Shown here: piece after piece, positions 46,020 through 54,813 of the stretch
How the letters are laid out: every line of letters begins with the position of its first letter
How positions within the stretch are numbered: the first letter of the stretch is position 1
Assembly (NCBI GenBank): GCA_963582065.1
Contig: CAUZRQ010000013.1
Span: 1 to 64,000, forward strand
Reading direction: 5' to 3'
Source of the DNA: UBA8437 sp963582065
GTDB lineage: Bacteria > Planctomycetota > Planctomycetia > Planctomycetales > Planctomycetaceae
DNA length: 64,000 bases
The notes under the pieces: generated by a model
The model's database searches: none
What the model was told of the DNA's origin: nothing
Seen by the model: only the letters and a program-made list of their open reading frames with translations
Position numbers and translations under genes: made by a program

Positions 46020-47249
46020 ATGCGGAATCTGAATGGACTGCTGGTGGTCGTGGCTGTGATGGGGGTGGCCGAAGCGGCCGACTGGCCACAGTGGCGTGGT
46101 CCGGCTCGGGACGGTGTCGCCGAGGCGTCGGGTTTGCCGTCGAAGTGGCCAAGCACTCTGAAATCCGCCTGGCGGATCAAGGTCGGCGAAGGACACTCGT
46201 CGCCGGTCGTGCGATCGGGACGAGTCTACCTGCTGACCAGGCAGGGGGAGCACGAGGTGGTCCGGGGATTCGATCTGGAGTCGGGTCGCGAGTTGTGGAA
46301 AAGCGACTACAAGGCGGCGTACAAGCTCCAGTCGGTTGCACGGGATCATGGTCGCGGACCCAAGGCGACTCCGGTGATTGCCGGAAAGCGGTTGGTCACC
46401 TTTGGCATCAGCGGGATCCTCTCCTGCTGGGACACCGCCACGGGACACAAGGTGTGGTCTCGCGATTTTGCCGGTCAGCACCGGGAAACCGTGCCGCTGT
46501 ACGGTCACGCCGCCTCACCGATCGTCGTTGACGGGAAGGTGATCGTGCACGTCGGCGGCCACGATGACGGGGCATTGACCGCGTTGGATGTGACCAGCGG
46601 CAGAACCGCCTGGCGATGGACCGAGGACGGCCCGGCATACGCCTCGCCGGTCCTGTTGACGGTCGGCGGCAGGCGGCACCTGGTCGCCCAGTCCCAGAAG
46701 TTTCACCTGGGCGTCGATCCGGCCAGCGGAGAGGTGCTGTGGCGCGTGCCGTTCACCACCCAGTTCGACCAGAACAGTGTCACCCCACTGGTGGCCGGCG
46801 GACGTGTGATCCTGGCCGGTTACAACCAGCCGACGGTGGCGCTGGAGGTGACTGCCCGGGGTGGCCGGTTGCGGACCGATCGGGTATGGAAGAACCGCGA
46901 GATCGCGATGTACATGAGCAGCCCGGTGATGGCCGGGGGACGATTGTTCGGGATGTCTCATCAGCGTCGGGGACAGCTCTATTGTGCCGATCCGGCCAGC
47001 GGAAAGGTCGCCTGGGCCACACGGGGCCGGCTGGCTGAAAATGCGGCACTGATCGTCGCCGGGGACGTGTTGATGGTTCAGACGAGCGGTGGTGAACTGC
47101 TGGTGGTGGCGGTCGACAGGACGAGATACCGGGAACTGGCGCGATACCGGCTGTCGGAATCAGCGACCTGGGCTCATCCCGCGCTGGTGGGGTCGAAACT
47201 GCTGGTCAAGGACCGGGATCACCTGTTGGTGTTCGACCTGGCCGGCTGA
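46020..47249 (+). CDS. secreted PQQ-like beta-propeller protein
   Basis: A 409-residue protein with signal peptide (LNGLLVVVAVMGVAEAADW) and the planctomycete opening WPQWRGPARDGVAEASGLP. Repeated blades read ALDVTSGRTAWRW, GVDPASGEVLWRV and CADPASGKVAWA, the tryptophan-docking pattern of PQQ/YVTN-type propellers. Eight-blade enzymes would be longer and need calcium and PQQ ligands; none are evident, so a scaffold or binding role is more likely than dehydrogenase. GAGG at 46011-46014 is 5 bp before ATG 46020. The open frame extends 2.6 kb further upstream, antisense to the cytochrome gene, but that part is not this protein. Confidence 0.85.
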   Translation: MRNLNGLLVVVAVMGVAEAADWPQWRGPARDGVAEASGLPSKWPSTLKSAWRIKVGEGHSSPVVRSGRVYLLTRQGEHEVVRGFDLESGRELWKSDYKAAYKLQSVARDHGRGPKATPVIAGKRLVTFGISGILSCWDTATGHKVWSRDFAGQHRETVPLYGHAASPIVVDGKVIVHVGGHDDGALTALDVTSGRTAWRWTEDGPAYASPVLLTVGGRRHLVAQSQKFHLGVDPASGEVLWRVPFTTQFDQNSVTPLVAGGRVILAGYNQPTVALEVTARGGRLRTDRVWKNREIAMYMSSPVMAGGRLFGMSHQRRGQLYCADPASGKVAWATRGRLAENAALIVAGDVLMVQTSGGELLVVAVDRTRYRELARYRLSESATWAHPALVGSKLLVKDRDHLLVFDLAG

Positions 47250-47292
47250 CCTCCGGCGGCCCGTTCCGCTGCGGTTGCCGTGTCCGTCGCTC

Positions 47293-47835
47293 CTAGAACT
47301 CGAACAGCGATTGCGTCTTCACGACCGCCCCATTTTCGGGGAAGGTGTGGAAGGCATTGACCAGCAGGCTGTCGGGCCAGCTGTCGGTGGTGATCAGCGA
47401 CAGCGGTGCCGGATCGAAACGACCGACGGTGGGGAAGGTGAAGGCGACCGCGGCCGTACGGCTGTCGCAGATCAGTTCCTGGTGCACGTTCAGGAACACC
47501 TCGGGATCGAGTTGTTCCAGCTGGTAGCTGGCGTGGTACTTGACCCCGCTGTCGAAGTTGATCGACTCGTGCTGGCTGCCACGGATACGGTCTTCGAGCA
47601 GCTGGCAGGTCTGGGGCAGGAGGTGTTCTCGAGCCGAAGTCACCTCGGTGACTGTCTCACCTCGGACCCGCAGCGACACCACGTGGCCGGCATCACAGAG
47701 TTTCAGAGATGCCGAGTAGTCGTCCTGCCAGATCTCGGCTTCGGCTCGCACATCGAGCAACTCGGGGTGCACCGACCGGCCGAACAGGTGAAACACCAGT
47801 TCGCGTGCGTCGGGGCGGACCGAGGAGAGCGACAT
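47293..47835 (-). CDS. DUF2617-like conserved protein
   Basis: A 180-residue cytoplasmic protein. It begins with RELVFHLFGRSVHPELLD, has YHASYQLEQLDPEVFLNVHQEL in the middle and ends with LLVNAFHTFPENGAVVKTQSLFEF. This order, including the FGRSVHPEL opening, matches my recollection of the DUF2617 family, which occurs in planctomycetes and actinobacteria and has no known function. There are no membrane segments. It converges with the PQQ-like gene 43 bp away and follows ogt on the same strand. Confidence 0.65.
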   Translation of the reverse strand: MSLSSVRPDARELVFHLFGRSVHPELLDVRAEAEIWQDDYSASLKLCDAGHVVSLRVRGETVTEVTSAREHLLPQTCQLLEDRIRGSQHESINFDSGVKYHASYQLEQLDPEVFLNVHQELICDSRTAAVAFTFPTVGRFDPAPLSLITTDSWPDSLLVNAFHTFPENGAVVKTQSLFEF

Positions 47836-47934
47836 GATGTGCAGTGCGGAGTGGCTGAGTTCTTTGGCTGATGTGACCGCGTAGGATTGTACCGCCGTGC
47901 CGGACCCCTTTCTACCGGGCCGGTCGGCTTCGCT

Positions 47935-48453
47935 CTATCCGCTCGCCGCCGCTTCCATCTCGAGCAGCTGCCGCTTCAACTGGGTTCCCTGGGGTGCGGA
48001 GAACCCCCCGAGTCGTCCCGAGGCGGCAATGACGCGGTGGCAGGGAACCAGGATCGGGAGGGGGTTGTTGGCCATCGCGCTGCCCACAGCCCGGGCGGCA
48101 CCCGGTCGTCCGATCTTTCGGGCGACCTCGCCGTAGCTGGTCGTTCGGCCGTAGCCGACCTGGCGGACGTGCTTCATCACCAGGAACCGAAAACGGGTCA
48201 GGGGCGGGAGGGCCAGCTCGACGTCGTCGAAGTCGGTCGGCTGTCCCGCCGCGAAATCCTCGAGACGAGATCTCAGCTCCGGATTCCAGTCCGATTCTCG
48301 GGCCGAAGCGGATCCGATTCGCCGTCTGATCGAGGATGCCGAGGGGTAGCCAATCTCGACACCGTGGACCGATTGTCCGTCACCGAGCAGCCCGAACCAG
48401 CCCAGCGACGTGGGGAAGACCGACAGCAGCAGAGTGGTTTGATCGTCGTTCAT
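47935..48453 (-). CDS. ogt: methylated-DNA--[protein]-cysteine S-methyltransferase
   Basis: A 172-residue alkyltransferase that repairs O6-alkylguanine in one turnover. The acceptor cysteine is in ILVPCHRVIAASG; the helix-turn-helix and arginine finger region is GYGRTTSYGEVARKIGRPGAARAVGSAMANNP. The N-terminal domain begins TTLLLSVFPTSLGWFGLLG. ATG 48453 fits the family N-terminus; an in-frame GTG at 48492 would add 13 residues. Neither has a strong ribosome-binding site. Divergent from the next gene across about 145 bp. Confidence 0.93.
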   Translation of the reverse strand: MNDDQTTLLLSVFPTSLGWFGLLGDGQSVHGVEIGYPSASSIRRRIGSASARESDWNPELRSRLEDFAAGQPTDFDDVELALPPLTRFRFLVMKHVRQVGYGRTTSYGEVARKIGRPGAARAVGSAMANNPLPILVPCHRVIAASGRLGGFSAPQGTQLKRQLLEMEAAASG

Positions 48454-48597
48454 GAGCACCGGACGCGTGGTCTCGGGGTCTTTGACCGTCACCGCGACGG
48501 GCTATACAATAGAGGTCTTGCGGCCTGCAAACACCTCCACCGGGATGCTGATCTGCGACCCCGGCTGCGGTTCCCTCCTTGGAGGCTTCTCTCGATC

Positions 48598-49341
48598 ATG
48601 AACGCCTACAGTTCGCTGGCGGACGACTACTACAGCAACATGAACCTGAACACCGAGATGGCTCTCCCGAACAACCGGGAGACGGTGCTCGGGTTCCTGG
48701 AGCGGGTCCAGAAGACGTACCCGACGATGCGGAACTTCTACACCCGCGACAACGGCGATTTCGTTCTCGAAGAGGACAAGGACCAGGGACAGCAGCGGTG
48801 GTTGTCGATCGAACCACGGCGGATCAACAGCGGGCATGTCAATCCCGACGATCTTGACGCGTCACTCGAACAGCACCTGCTGGTGCTCCAGCAGGTGCCC
48901 TACATGTTGTCGGTCAGCCCGTTGGACTGTGAGGCGCTCGATTACATGATGGGTTTCGACTTTGCCTACAGCGGGAACCACGACGCGCTGGTGGCCGAGG
49001 CGCTGGGGACGCTGCCCGCGTTGGAGGGAATGATGGAGATGACCGGATCGGAAGTGCTCAACTACGAACCGGCCATCACGTTGAGTCTCGACGAGACCTG
49101 CCGCCGCCAGGCACGGTTGATGATCGAGACCCGGACCAATGCCTACCAGGTTCGGAGAGGAGATTATCCCGAGGAGCTGATCAGCGTGTATTTCACCGTG
49201 CGGCAGTACGGGAGCCTGGAAGCCGATGCCTCGTTCGAAGAGACGCTCGTGGCGTTGCGAATCCAGTGTGAGGAGTTGCTCGATGCGTTCGTGATCGAGC
49301 AGATATTGCGTCCATTGGCCCAGACGATTGCGACGAAGTGA
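48598..49341 (+). CDS. conserved planctomycete protein of unknown function
   Basis: A 247-residue soluble, acidic protein with no signal or membrane segment. Features seen: TVLGFLERVQKTYPTMRNFY near the N-terminus, WLSIEPRRINSGHVNPDDL, DYMMGFDFAYSGNHDALVAEAL and EELISVYFTVRQYGSLE at the C-terminal half. It is not a family I can name. The ATG at 48598 follows GGAGG (48581-48585) by 12 bp. The longer upstream frame (from 47887) is antisense to ogt and is not part of the gene. The aminotransferase GTG start lies 53 bp after its stop. Confidence 0.75.
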   Translation: MNAYSSLADDYYSNMNLNTEMALPNNRETVLGFLERVQKTYPTMRNFYTRDNGDFVLEEDKDQGQQRWLSIEPRRINSGHVNPDDLDASLEQHLLVLQQVPYMLSVSPLDCEALDYMMGFDFAYSGNHDALVAEALGTLPALEGMMEMTGSEVLNYEPAITLSLDETCRRQARLMIETRTNAYQVRRGDYPEELISVYFTVRQYGSLEADASFEETLVALRIQCEELLDAFVIEQILRPLAQTIATK

Positions 49342-49394
49342 CCCCGCGGGATGGTCCTGGGGGGCGAGTGGATCCACTGGAGGGAGACGTCGAC

Positions 49395-50663
49395 GTGGCC
49401 GTTCCGCTTAGCGAGTTTGCCCAAACCCTGTCCGTTGAAACCGCGTTCACCGTGTTGGCGGTGGCCAAGCAGCTGAAGGCTGCCGGGAAGGATGTCGTCG
49501 AACTTGAGATCGGCGACAGCCCGTTCGACAGCACCGCCTCGGCCAAGTCAGCCGGAGTGGTCGCGATCGAGGACAACCAGTCTCACTACTGTCCCTCGCC
49601 GGGGATTCCCGTGTTCCGGGAGGCGGCCGCGAAATTCGTCTCCGACGAGTTCAACATCCCTGCGGCGGCCGAAAACGTCGTGGCCGGACCGGGAGCGAAG
49701 GTCTTCGAGCAATTCTTCTGCGAGGCCTTTCTCGACCCGGGTGACGGTGTGCTGGTCTTCAGCCCGTTCTTTCCGACCTACATTCCCAACATCGAGCGAC
49801 GCGGTGCCCGCGCGGTGTTGACCCCGCTGAGACAGTCCAACGGTTTCCGGCCCGAGGTGTCCGCGATCGAGCAGTTCCTGGCCGACGACCCTCAACCCAA
49901 GGCCATTTTTCTCAACTCACCCCAGAACCCCACCGGGGGTGTGACGACTGAAGAGGACCTGGTGGCGATCGCTGACCTGGTCCGCGGCAAGGAGATCGCG
50001 GTTTTCTCCGATGAGCCCTACTGCCACATGGTCTGGGAGGGGCGGCACCACTCGTTGCTGGAACAACCAGGCATGATGGACCAGTGCGTGGCGGCCTACA
50101 CTTTCAGCAAGTCGTACAGCATGAGCGGCTGGCGACTGGGATTCGCGGTCACTTCCGAACGTATCGCCGACTCGATCGGCAAGATGATCAACACCTCGCT
50201 GTCGTGCACGCCGCCGTTGGTCCAGCTGGCCGGTGTCGCGGCGCTGGGCAACGATCACCAGGAGCGGGACCGGGTGATGGGTGAGTTCCGTGACAAGGTC
50301 GTCCTGTTGACCGACGGCCTCAACGCCATCGACGGCATCCATTCGCTGGATCCGACCGCCACCTTCTACGTCTTTCCCAACGTGATGCCCGTCTGCAACC
50401 GGCTGGGGATCCAGAGTCACGGGTTGGCCCTGTACCTGTTGCAGGGAGCCGACGACGAATTCGGGATTGCCTGCCTGGGGGGCGAGTGCTTCGGCGAGGC
50501 GGGGGCGGGGTTCTTGAGGTTCAGCTGTGCCGAGCCCAACGACCGTTTGCAGCAGGCGCTGGACTTTCTGCCCGAGGCGTTTTCGAGAACCGACCGGATC
50601 GCGGCCTATCTCGAGAGTCACCCCGAGTTCCGGCTGGAGACGCCGTACCAGGTCGAGGGGTAG
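49395..50663 (+). CDS. class I/II pyridoxal-phosphate aminotransferase
   Basis: A 422-residue fold-type I aminotransferase. The Schiff-base lysine is K239 in TFSKSYSMSGWRLGF; NSPQNPTGG, FSDEPYCHMVWEG and the phosphate-binding arginine in GWRLG are in order. The closest named relatives are aspartate/tyrosine-type aminotransferases (AspB-like), but substrate cannot be assigned. GTG 49395, 8 bp after GGAGGGAG (49379-49386), gives the natural start AVPLSEFAQTLSVETAFTV; the earlier in-frame GTG 49338 overlaps the previous stop. Confidence 0.92.
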   Translation: MAVPLSEFAQTLSVETAFTVLAVAKQLKAAGKDVVELEIGDSPFDSTASAKSAGVVAIEDNQSHYCPSPGIPVFREAAAKFVSDEFNIPAAAENVVAGPGAKVFEQFFCEAFLDPGDGVLVFSPFFPTYIPNIERRGARAVLTPLRQSNGFRPEVSAIEQFLADDPQPKAIFLNSPQNPTGGVTTEEDLVAIADLVRGKEIAVFSDEPYCHMVWEGRHHSLLEQPGMMDQCVAAYTFSKSYSMSGWRLGFAVTSERIADSIGKMINTSLSCTPPLVQLAGVAALGNDHQERDRVMGEFRDKVVLLTDGLNAIDGIHSLDPTATFYVFPNVMPVCNRLGIQSHGLALYLLQGADDEFGIACLGGECFGEAGAGFLRFSCAEPNDRLQQALDFLPEAFSRTDRIAAYLESHPEFRLETPYQVEG

Positions 50664-50699
50664 TCGGTCGGGCCACGCGTCGACGGGAGGGGGTGGGCG

Positions 50700-51152
50700 A
50701 TGTCGAGCAACTCTCACCCGGGTCCTGCACCGCGGCTGGTCGTGCCGGTGCGGCTGGTCCTGGTCGGTTACTGGGTGTCGATGTGCGTGGCGACCCACAT
50801 CCCCAATCCGCTCGACGTCGTTCCGGCCCAGGTCAGCGACACCTGGTTGCACCTGACGGCCTATCTCGGTCTGGCGGTGCTGCTGGTCCAGAGCGTTGCC
50901 GTTGGCCGGCCGGTGCATCGCCGCGACGCGATCCGGCTGTGGGGGCTGGCGGCTGTCTACGGAGCCCTCGACGAAGTGACCCAGTTGATCCCGGTGCTGC
51001 ACCGCACGGCCGAGTGGAAGGACTGGGCCGCCGATGTGGCCGGCGCGGCAGTCGGGGTGCTGGTGGGAATGCTCGTGGCCCGGGCCTGGGCGGGCCAGGG
51101 GGGCGGAGGACCGGAATCAGCAACCGGTGCCTCGGTCGATCCGGATCGGTGA
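50700..51152 (+). CDS. VanZ-like family membrane protein
   Basis: A 150-residue membrane protein with three to four helices and the VanZ signature YGALDEVTQLIPVLHRTAEWKDWAADVAGAAVG. VanZ-like proteins are small and of unclear role; VanZ itself confers low-level teicoplanin resistance. A Gly/Pro-rich tail ends the protein. The gene starts 36 bp after the aminotransferase stop; no ribosome-binding site stands out beyond GGGAGGGGG just upstream. Confidence 0.85.
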   Translation: MSSNSHPGPAPRLVVPVRLVLVGYWVSMCVATHIPNPLDVVPAQVSDTWLHLTAYLGLAVLLVQSVAVGRPVHRRDAIRLWGLAAVYGALDEVTQLIPVLHRTAEWKDWAADVAGAAVGVLVGMLVARAWAGQGGGGPESATGASVDPDR

Positions 51153-51267
51153 TGCCCATGCCCGCTCCTCGCCGGTGTTGCCAGTGTGGTATTCGAGATC
51201 CGGATCCCGAACCGGTAAGGTAGGGTTTTGCCGGACCGGTCCTTTGATGAATCGGGGTCAGGGCACC

Positions 51268-51735
51268 ATGAACACCCAGCAAGACGAAAACCAGCTGAAA
51301 CTGCTGGAGACCTTCCACTACGTCGCGGCGGGGATCACGGTGCTGGTCGGATGCTTTCCCGTCATCCGCCTGGCGATCGGGATCGGATTGCAGCTGGTTC
51401 CGGTTGAGGACCACCCGGCCACGCATGTACCGCGGATTGTCGGGTGGATCCTGATCGTGATCGCCGCGATCCTCATCCTGGTGTTCTGGGCCCTGGCGTT
51501 CGTGATCTTCCTGTCCGGACGAAGTCTCCGTCGTCGCGAGCGGTACATGTTCTGTATGGTCGTGGCGGGAATCAGCTGCCTGCTCATGCCTTACGGCACT
51601 GCCCTGGGCGTGTTCACGATCATGGTCCTCATGCGACCATCGGTGAAACAGATCTTCGGTGTTGATGAATTCGCCGCGGCCAAAGCGGATGATGTGCCCG
51701 ACGCGGACGACGTCGGGGAGACGAAGTCCGAGTAG
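51268..51735 (+). CDS. small integral membrane protein, unknown function
   Basis: A 155-residue protein with three or four hydrophobic helices (FHYVAAGITVLVGCFPVIRL, GWILIVIAAILILVFWALAF, RYMFCMVVAGISCLLMPYG, LGVFTIMVLM) and an acidic C-terminal tail. The opening NQLKLLETFHYVAAGITVL and a positively charged loop SGRSLRRRERYMF before the third helix are typical of a widespread uncharacterised planctomycete/gammaproteobacterial membrane family. ATG 51268 is used; ATG 51247 is also in frame. Unrelated neighbours give no functional hint. Confidence 0.75.
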   Translation: MNTQQDENQLKLLETFHYVAAGITVLVGCFPVIRLAIGIGLQLVPVEDHPATHVPRIVGWILIVIAAILILVFWALAFVIFLSGRSLRRRERYMFCMVVAGISCLLMPYGTALGVFTIMVLMRPSVKQIFGVDEFAAAKADDVPDADDVGETKSE

Positions 51736-51977
51736 AAGCGGGGGTGGCGTGTGATCGAGGCGGCGAGCGTCTTGGCCACCCGGTGTCTTTCGGGACACCC
51801 ACCTGGCGGTTCAAGCGGACCGGTGATGGTTGAAAGCCCGGGTGACGGTCCGCATAATGGCGGATTCCCTCAGTCCGCGACTCGCATCGAGGCCGTTTGG
51901 CCCCGACCCGACGATTCGCGTCGGTCCCGGTATCCGGGGCCGATCCATGGCTGGCACGTAGCGAGGAATCGATACAG

Positions 51978-52265
51978 ATGGCTCGAACCAGGTCCCGCGC
52001 CGAGATCCGCAAGGCGCGAAAGCGGAAGGCCCGGCAGCAACGCAAGCTCAAGTGCCGTTTCTGCCCCGATGGTTGTGATAACTCACCCCGGCCGATCTAC
52101 GTCGACTTCAAGGACGTGAAGATGTTGCGTTCGATGATCAATCGCAACGGCCACATGCTCTCGCGCCGCCGCACCGGTTGCTGTGCCAAGTACCAGCGGG
52201 CGGTTCGTCGAGCGGTGCTGCGGGCCCGTTTCATGGGGCTTTTGCCCTACGTGCCAAAGGACTGA
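51978..52265 (+). CDS. rpsR: small ribosomal subunit protein bS18
   Basis: A 95-residue S18 of the zinc-ribbon type: CRFCPDGC at the start of the core, YVDFKDVKMLRSMINRNG, and TGCCAKYQRAVRRAVLRARFMGLLPYV. Four cysteines in the expected places can bind zinc. A basic N-terminal extension precedes them. GAGGA at 51963-51967 is 10 bp before ATG 51978. It stands alone, not beside rpsF or ssb as in most bacteria, and is followed directly by a strong hairpin. Confidence 0.95.
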   Translation: MARTRSRAEIRKARKRKARQQRKLKCRFCPDGCDNSPRPIYVDFKDVKMLRSMINRNGHMLSRRRTGCCAKYQRAVRRAVLRARFMGLLPYVPKD

Positions 52266-52292
52266 TCCGGCCTGCCGCGGCGGGGCCGGATC
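52264..52292 (+). terminator. hairpin directly after rpsR
   Basis: A perfect 9-bp stem GATCCGGCC (52264-52272) / GGCCGGATC (52284-52292) around an 11-nt loop, overlapping the rpsR stop codon. No T-run follows, so termination may need Rho or the hairpin may only protect the 3' end. Its position right at the stop makes it the likely end of the rpsR message. Confidence 0.6.
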
Positions 52293-52294
52293 GA

Positions 52295-52522
52295 TCAGGA
52301 CACCGGCCGAGGCGGCGGCTCGCGGCGGATTCCGGCAGCGAGACGTCGTGTCGGAATGAGGAGTCGGCAGGGGGCGTTGTGGCGCGAGAACCCACCGGGG
52401 ATACGTCCGTCGAGATGCGGCCGTCGATTCGAGGTGGTGAGGATCGGGAACGGGACTGGCACGGCCTCGGGTGGCCAGGCGAAACGGCGTCGCAGCATTC
52501 TCAACCAGTCGGTCAATCTCAT
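52295..52522 (-). CDS. small basic hypothetical protein
   Basis: A 75-residue frame inside the 424-bp gap between rpsR and the SDR gene. It has the clearest Shine-Dalgarno among the unassigned frames: AAGGAG (complement of 52532-52537) with a 9-bp spacing to ATG 52522. The peptide is strongly basic, starts with an amphipathic MRLTDWLRMLRRRFAW and ends in a Pro/Arg-rich tail. No family recognised. The rest of the gap (52523-52689) shows nothing else. Real but unproven; could also be a chance frame. Confidence 0.4.
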   Translation of the reverse strand: MRLTDWLRMLRRRFAWPPEAVPVPFPILTTSNRRPHLDGRIPGGFSRHNAPCRLLIPTRRLAAGIRREPPPRPVS

Positions 52523-52689
52523 CTGGTCGGACTCCTTTTCCCCCGGCGTGACTGCTTGACCTCACCGCCGACGGCAGCATACCGTCGTCTGCTCGATCGC
52601 GTCAAAAACCGATTGGGCTGTCGGCGAGATTTCCTGCCAGCCCGGCACGCTTCCCGCCGCGACAACTCCATCGACTCGAGACCGACCCG

Positions 52690-53499
52690 ATGATCGAATC
52701 GCCTGCCACCGATCCGCTGTTCTCGATCTCCGACCGTGTCACCATCGTTTCGGGAGGCAGTCGGGGGATCGGCAAGGCGATTGCAGCCGGATTTGCACGA
52801 CGCGGGGCACCGGTGGTTGTCACCGGGCGGAACGCCGAGACGCTCGAGGCGACCGTGGCCGAGATCAGCGACGAGACCGACAGCCCGGTGCGAGGGATCG
52901 TCTGTGACGTGGCGTTGCCCGGCGAGATCACCCGGTTGGTCGAACAGGTGATCGGGGAATTCGGACGGATCGACGTGTTGCTGAACGTGGCCGGAGTCAA
53001 CCGTCGGAAGCGTGTCGAGACGGTGACCGAGGAGGACTACGACTTCATCCTCGATATCAACCTCAAGGGAGCGTTTCTGGTCGCGCAGGCCGTCGGCAAA
53101 CAGATGATCGCCCAGGAATCGGGAACGATCATCAACGTCGATTCGCTGAACACATACGCCCCGTTGAAGGGTGTGGCCCCCTACGCCATGAGCAAGGCGG
53201 GGCTGGTGATGATGACCCGGTCACTGGCGACCGAGTGGGGAGAACACGGCGTGCGGGTCAACACGATCGCTCCGGGGTTCATCCTGACCGACCTGACCCG
53301 CAAACTGTGGTCGGACCCGACGATGCAGGAGTGGGGCCTGGGGAATACCCCGCTGGGGCGGTTGGGCGAGGTCGAGGACCTGGTCGGTGCAGCAGTGTTC
53401 CTGGCCGCCGATGCCTCGGCATTCATGACCGGGCAGGTGGTCCGAGTCGACGGTGGGTTCACCGCCGGGCTGCTGTGGCCGATTCCGTTCGACGACTAG
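52690..53499 (+). CDS. short-chain dehydrogenase/reductase
   Basis: A 269-residue classical SDR. Cofactor motif SGGSRGIG (residues 21-28), NVAGVNRR (NNAG-like), catalytic Ser in NVDSLNTY and the YxxxK pair in PYAMSK. The C-terminal segment GFILTDLTRKLWSDPTMQEW and the closing ASAFMTGQVVRVDGGFTAG are as in gluconate 5-dehydrogenase or 3-oxoacyl-ACP reductase-type SDRs. The basic residue after the glycine motif does not settle NAD versus NADP. Substrate unknown. Its stop is 3 bp from the stop of the convergent anti-sigma-like gene. Confidence 0.9.
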   Translation: MIESPATDPLFSISDRVTIVSGGSRGIGKAIAAGFARRGAPVVVTGRNAETLEATVAEISDETDSPVRGIVCDVALPGEITRLVEQVIGEFGRIDVLLNVAGVNRRKRVETVTEEDYDFILDINLKGAFLVAQAVGKQMIAQESGTIINVDSLNTYAPLKGVAPYAMSKAGLVMMTRSLATEWGEHGVRVNTIAPGFILTDLTRKLWSDPTMQEWGLGNTPLGRLGEVEDLVGAAVFLAADASAFMTGQVVRVDGGFTAGLLWPIPFDD

Positions 53500-53502
53500 G
53501 GC

Positions 53503-54813
53503 CTAGGCGGCCCCGTCGGGATCGGATCCTGCAGCCGCTGCCGGTCGCGGTGCAGTGACCAGCACGAAGACGATCTGCATCTGCCGGTTGGCCCGTTTCT
53601 TGACCCCCCTGGTTGCCGAACGCTTGATGTCGACCGATCTCAGGTTGACCTGCCGCATCAGCTTGGCCGGCAGATCCAATCGCACCTGGGCCGATGACAG
53701 TGCCGGGGCGGCCTGGTCGGCAGCCGCGGACTCGGCAATCCGATTCAGTTTACCGCCGTTCGCCTTCGACCTGCGACCGTCCGGGGCCGAGCGGGGCTTG
53801 CGAGATCTCTTGGAGTTGTTGCCGTAGGCGTTCAGCTGACTCAAGGCGCGATGGCCACCCGGAGCCGACTCCAACGCCGCCACCTGAAGCACGCCCGCCA
53901 ACGCCATCTCGGCTCGAATCTCGAGACGCAACTGGCTCATCGCCTGGGTGACCTGTTCGGGAGAAGCCTGCACGACGACGCTGACCAGGTGGTCGTCGAC
54001 TGGTTGTGACCGGTCCCGGGAGTCCGGCCGAGTCCGGGCCCCTTCGGCCACGGCACGACTCGCAACCACCGCCGGGGCCGCATCGGCCCGGGCGATGTGG
54101 TGCTTCTGCAGGAGCAGGCGGAGCGAGTTGAGACCCTGTTCGATGTCGACGACCGTCAGTCGCACGACCACCGCCTGGTCGTCGGAGGTGTCGATCGCCG
54201 AGAGGATCTGGCCGACCTCGGCGTTGTCGAGTGATTTGTCGAAGACCAGTTTTCCTTTGCCGGCCAAGACACCACCACCGCCGGCGGCGAATTCCCCGCC
54301 GATCGGACCACTGACACCCGCATCGGATTCCGGAGTCGAATCAGCCATCGCCGACGCCGCTGCCGGCCCGAACTCGGCGTCCCCCCCGGTCATGGCGTTC
54401 TCGGCGTTGACCTGCAGAAGCTGGTTGTCCGGAGTGAGGTTTGAATCGCGTGGAATCACGGCGACGACGACCACCAACGCCGCCGCGACAACGGCCGCGA
54501 CCAGAGGGGCACGGTAAGAACGGGCGGGTGGTCGAGGTGTGGGTCGGGAAGCGGGAAAACTCAATTGGAGGCTCCCGGGGACCGAAGCCACCGGGAAATC
54601 CGAGAGGTAGGTGGAGAGCGATCGGAGGTCGTCGAGCGACCGGCGAGACTCCTCGGAAGACCCGAGTTGAGCCTCGACCGCCTCGGTCTCCTCGGCGGTC
54701 AATTCGCCATCGAGATATGCCGAGAGCAGTTCGTCCCGGCTGGTTTCCCGGGTGCCTTCGGAATCCTGATCAGAAGGATGATCAGGACCATGACTTGGTG
54801 GGTGTGTGTTCAT
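53503..54813 (-). CDS. anti-sigma-factor-like transmembrane protein
   Basis: A 436-residue protein. The N-terminal cytoplasmic part has RDELLSAYLDGELTAEETEAVEAQL, the helical signature of zinc-finger-type anti-sigma domains, but no CxxC/His zinc ligands. One membrane helix follows (APLVAAVVAAALVVVVAVIP), then a 270-residue extracytoplasmic domain with two similar blocks (VVVRLTVVDIEQGLNSLRLLL and VSVVVQASPEQVTQAMSQLRLEI). No ECF sigma gene adjoins it; the upstream neighbour is divergent. ATG 54813 is chosen because the upstream frame has no similarity. Could respond to an envelope signal; partner unknown. Confidence 0.7.
   Translation of the reverse strand: MNTHPPSHGPDHPSDQDSEGTRETSRDELLSAYLDGELTAEETEAVEAQLGSSEESRRSLDDLRSLSTYLSDFPVASVPGSLQLSFPASRPTPRPPARSYRAPLVAAVVAAALVVVVAVIPRDSNLTPDNQLLQVNAENAMTGGDAEFGPAAASAMADSTPESDAGVSGPIGGEFAAGGGGVLAGKGKLVFDKSLDNAEVGQILSAIDTSDDQAVVVRLTVVDIEQGLNSLRLLLQKHHIARADAAPAVVASRAVAEGARTRPDSRDRSQPVDDHLVSVVVQASPEQVTQAMSQLRLEIRAEMALAGVLQVAALESAPGGHRALSQLNAYGNNSKRSRKPRSAPDGRRSKANGGKLNRIAESAAADQAAPALSSAQVRLDLPAKLMRQVNLRSVDIKRSATRGVKKRANRQMQIVFVLVTAPRPAAAAGSDPDGAA

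Noticed and set aside
46020..47249. PQQ-dependent dehydrogenase
   Set aside because: Too short for the eight-blade enzymes and no calcium/PQQ catalytic residues seen; a propeller scaffold is the safer call.
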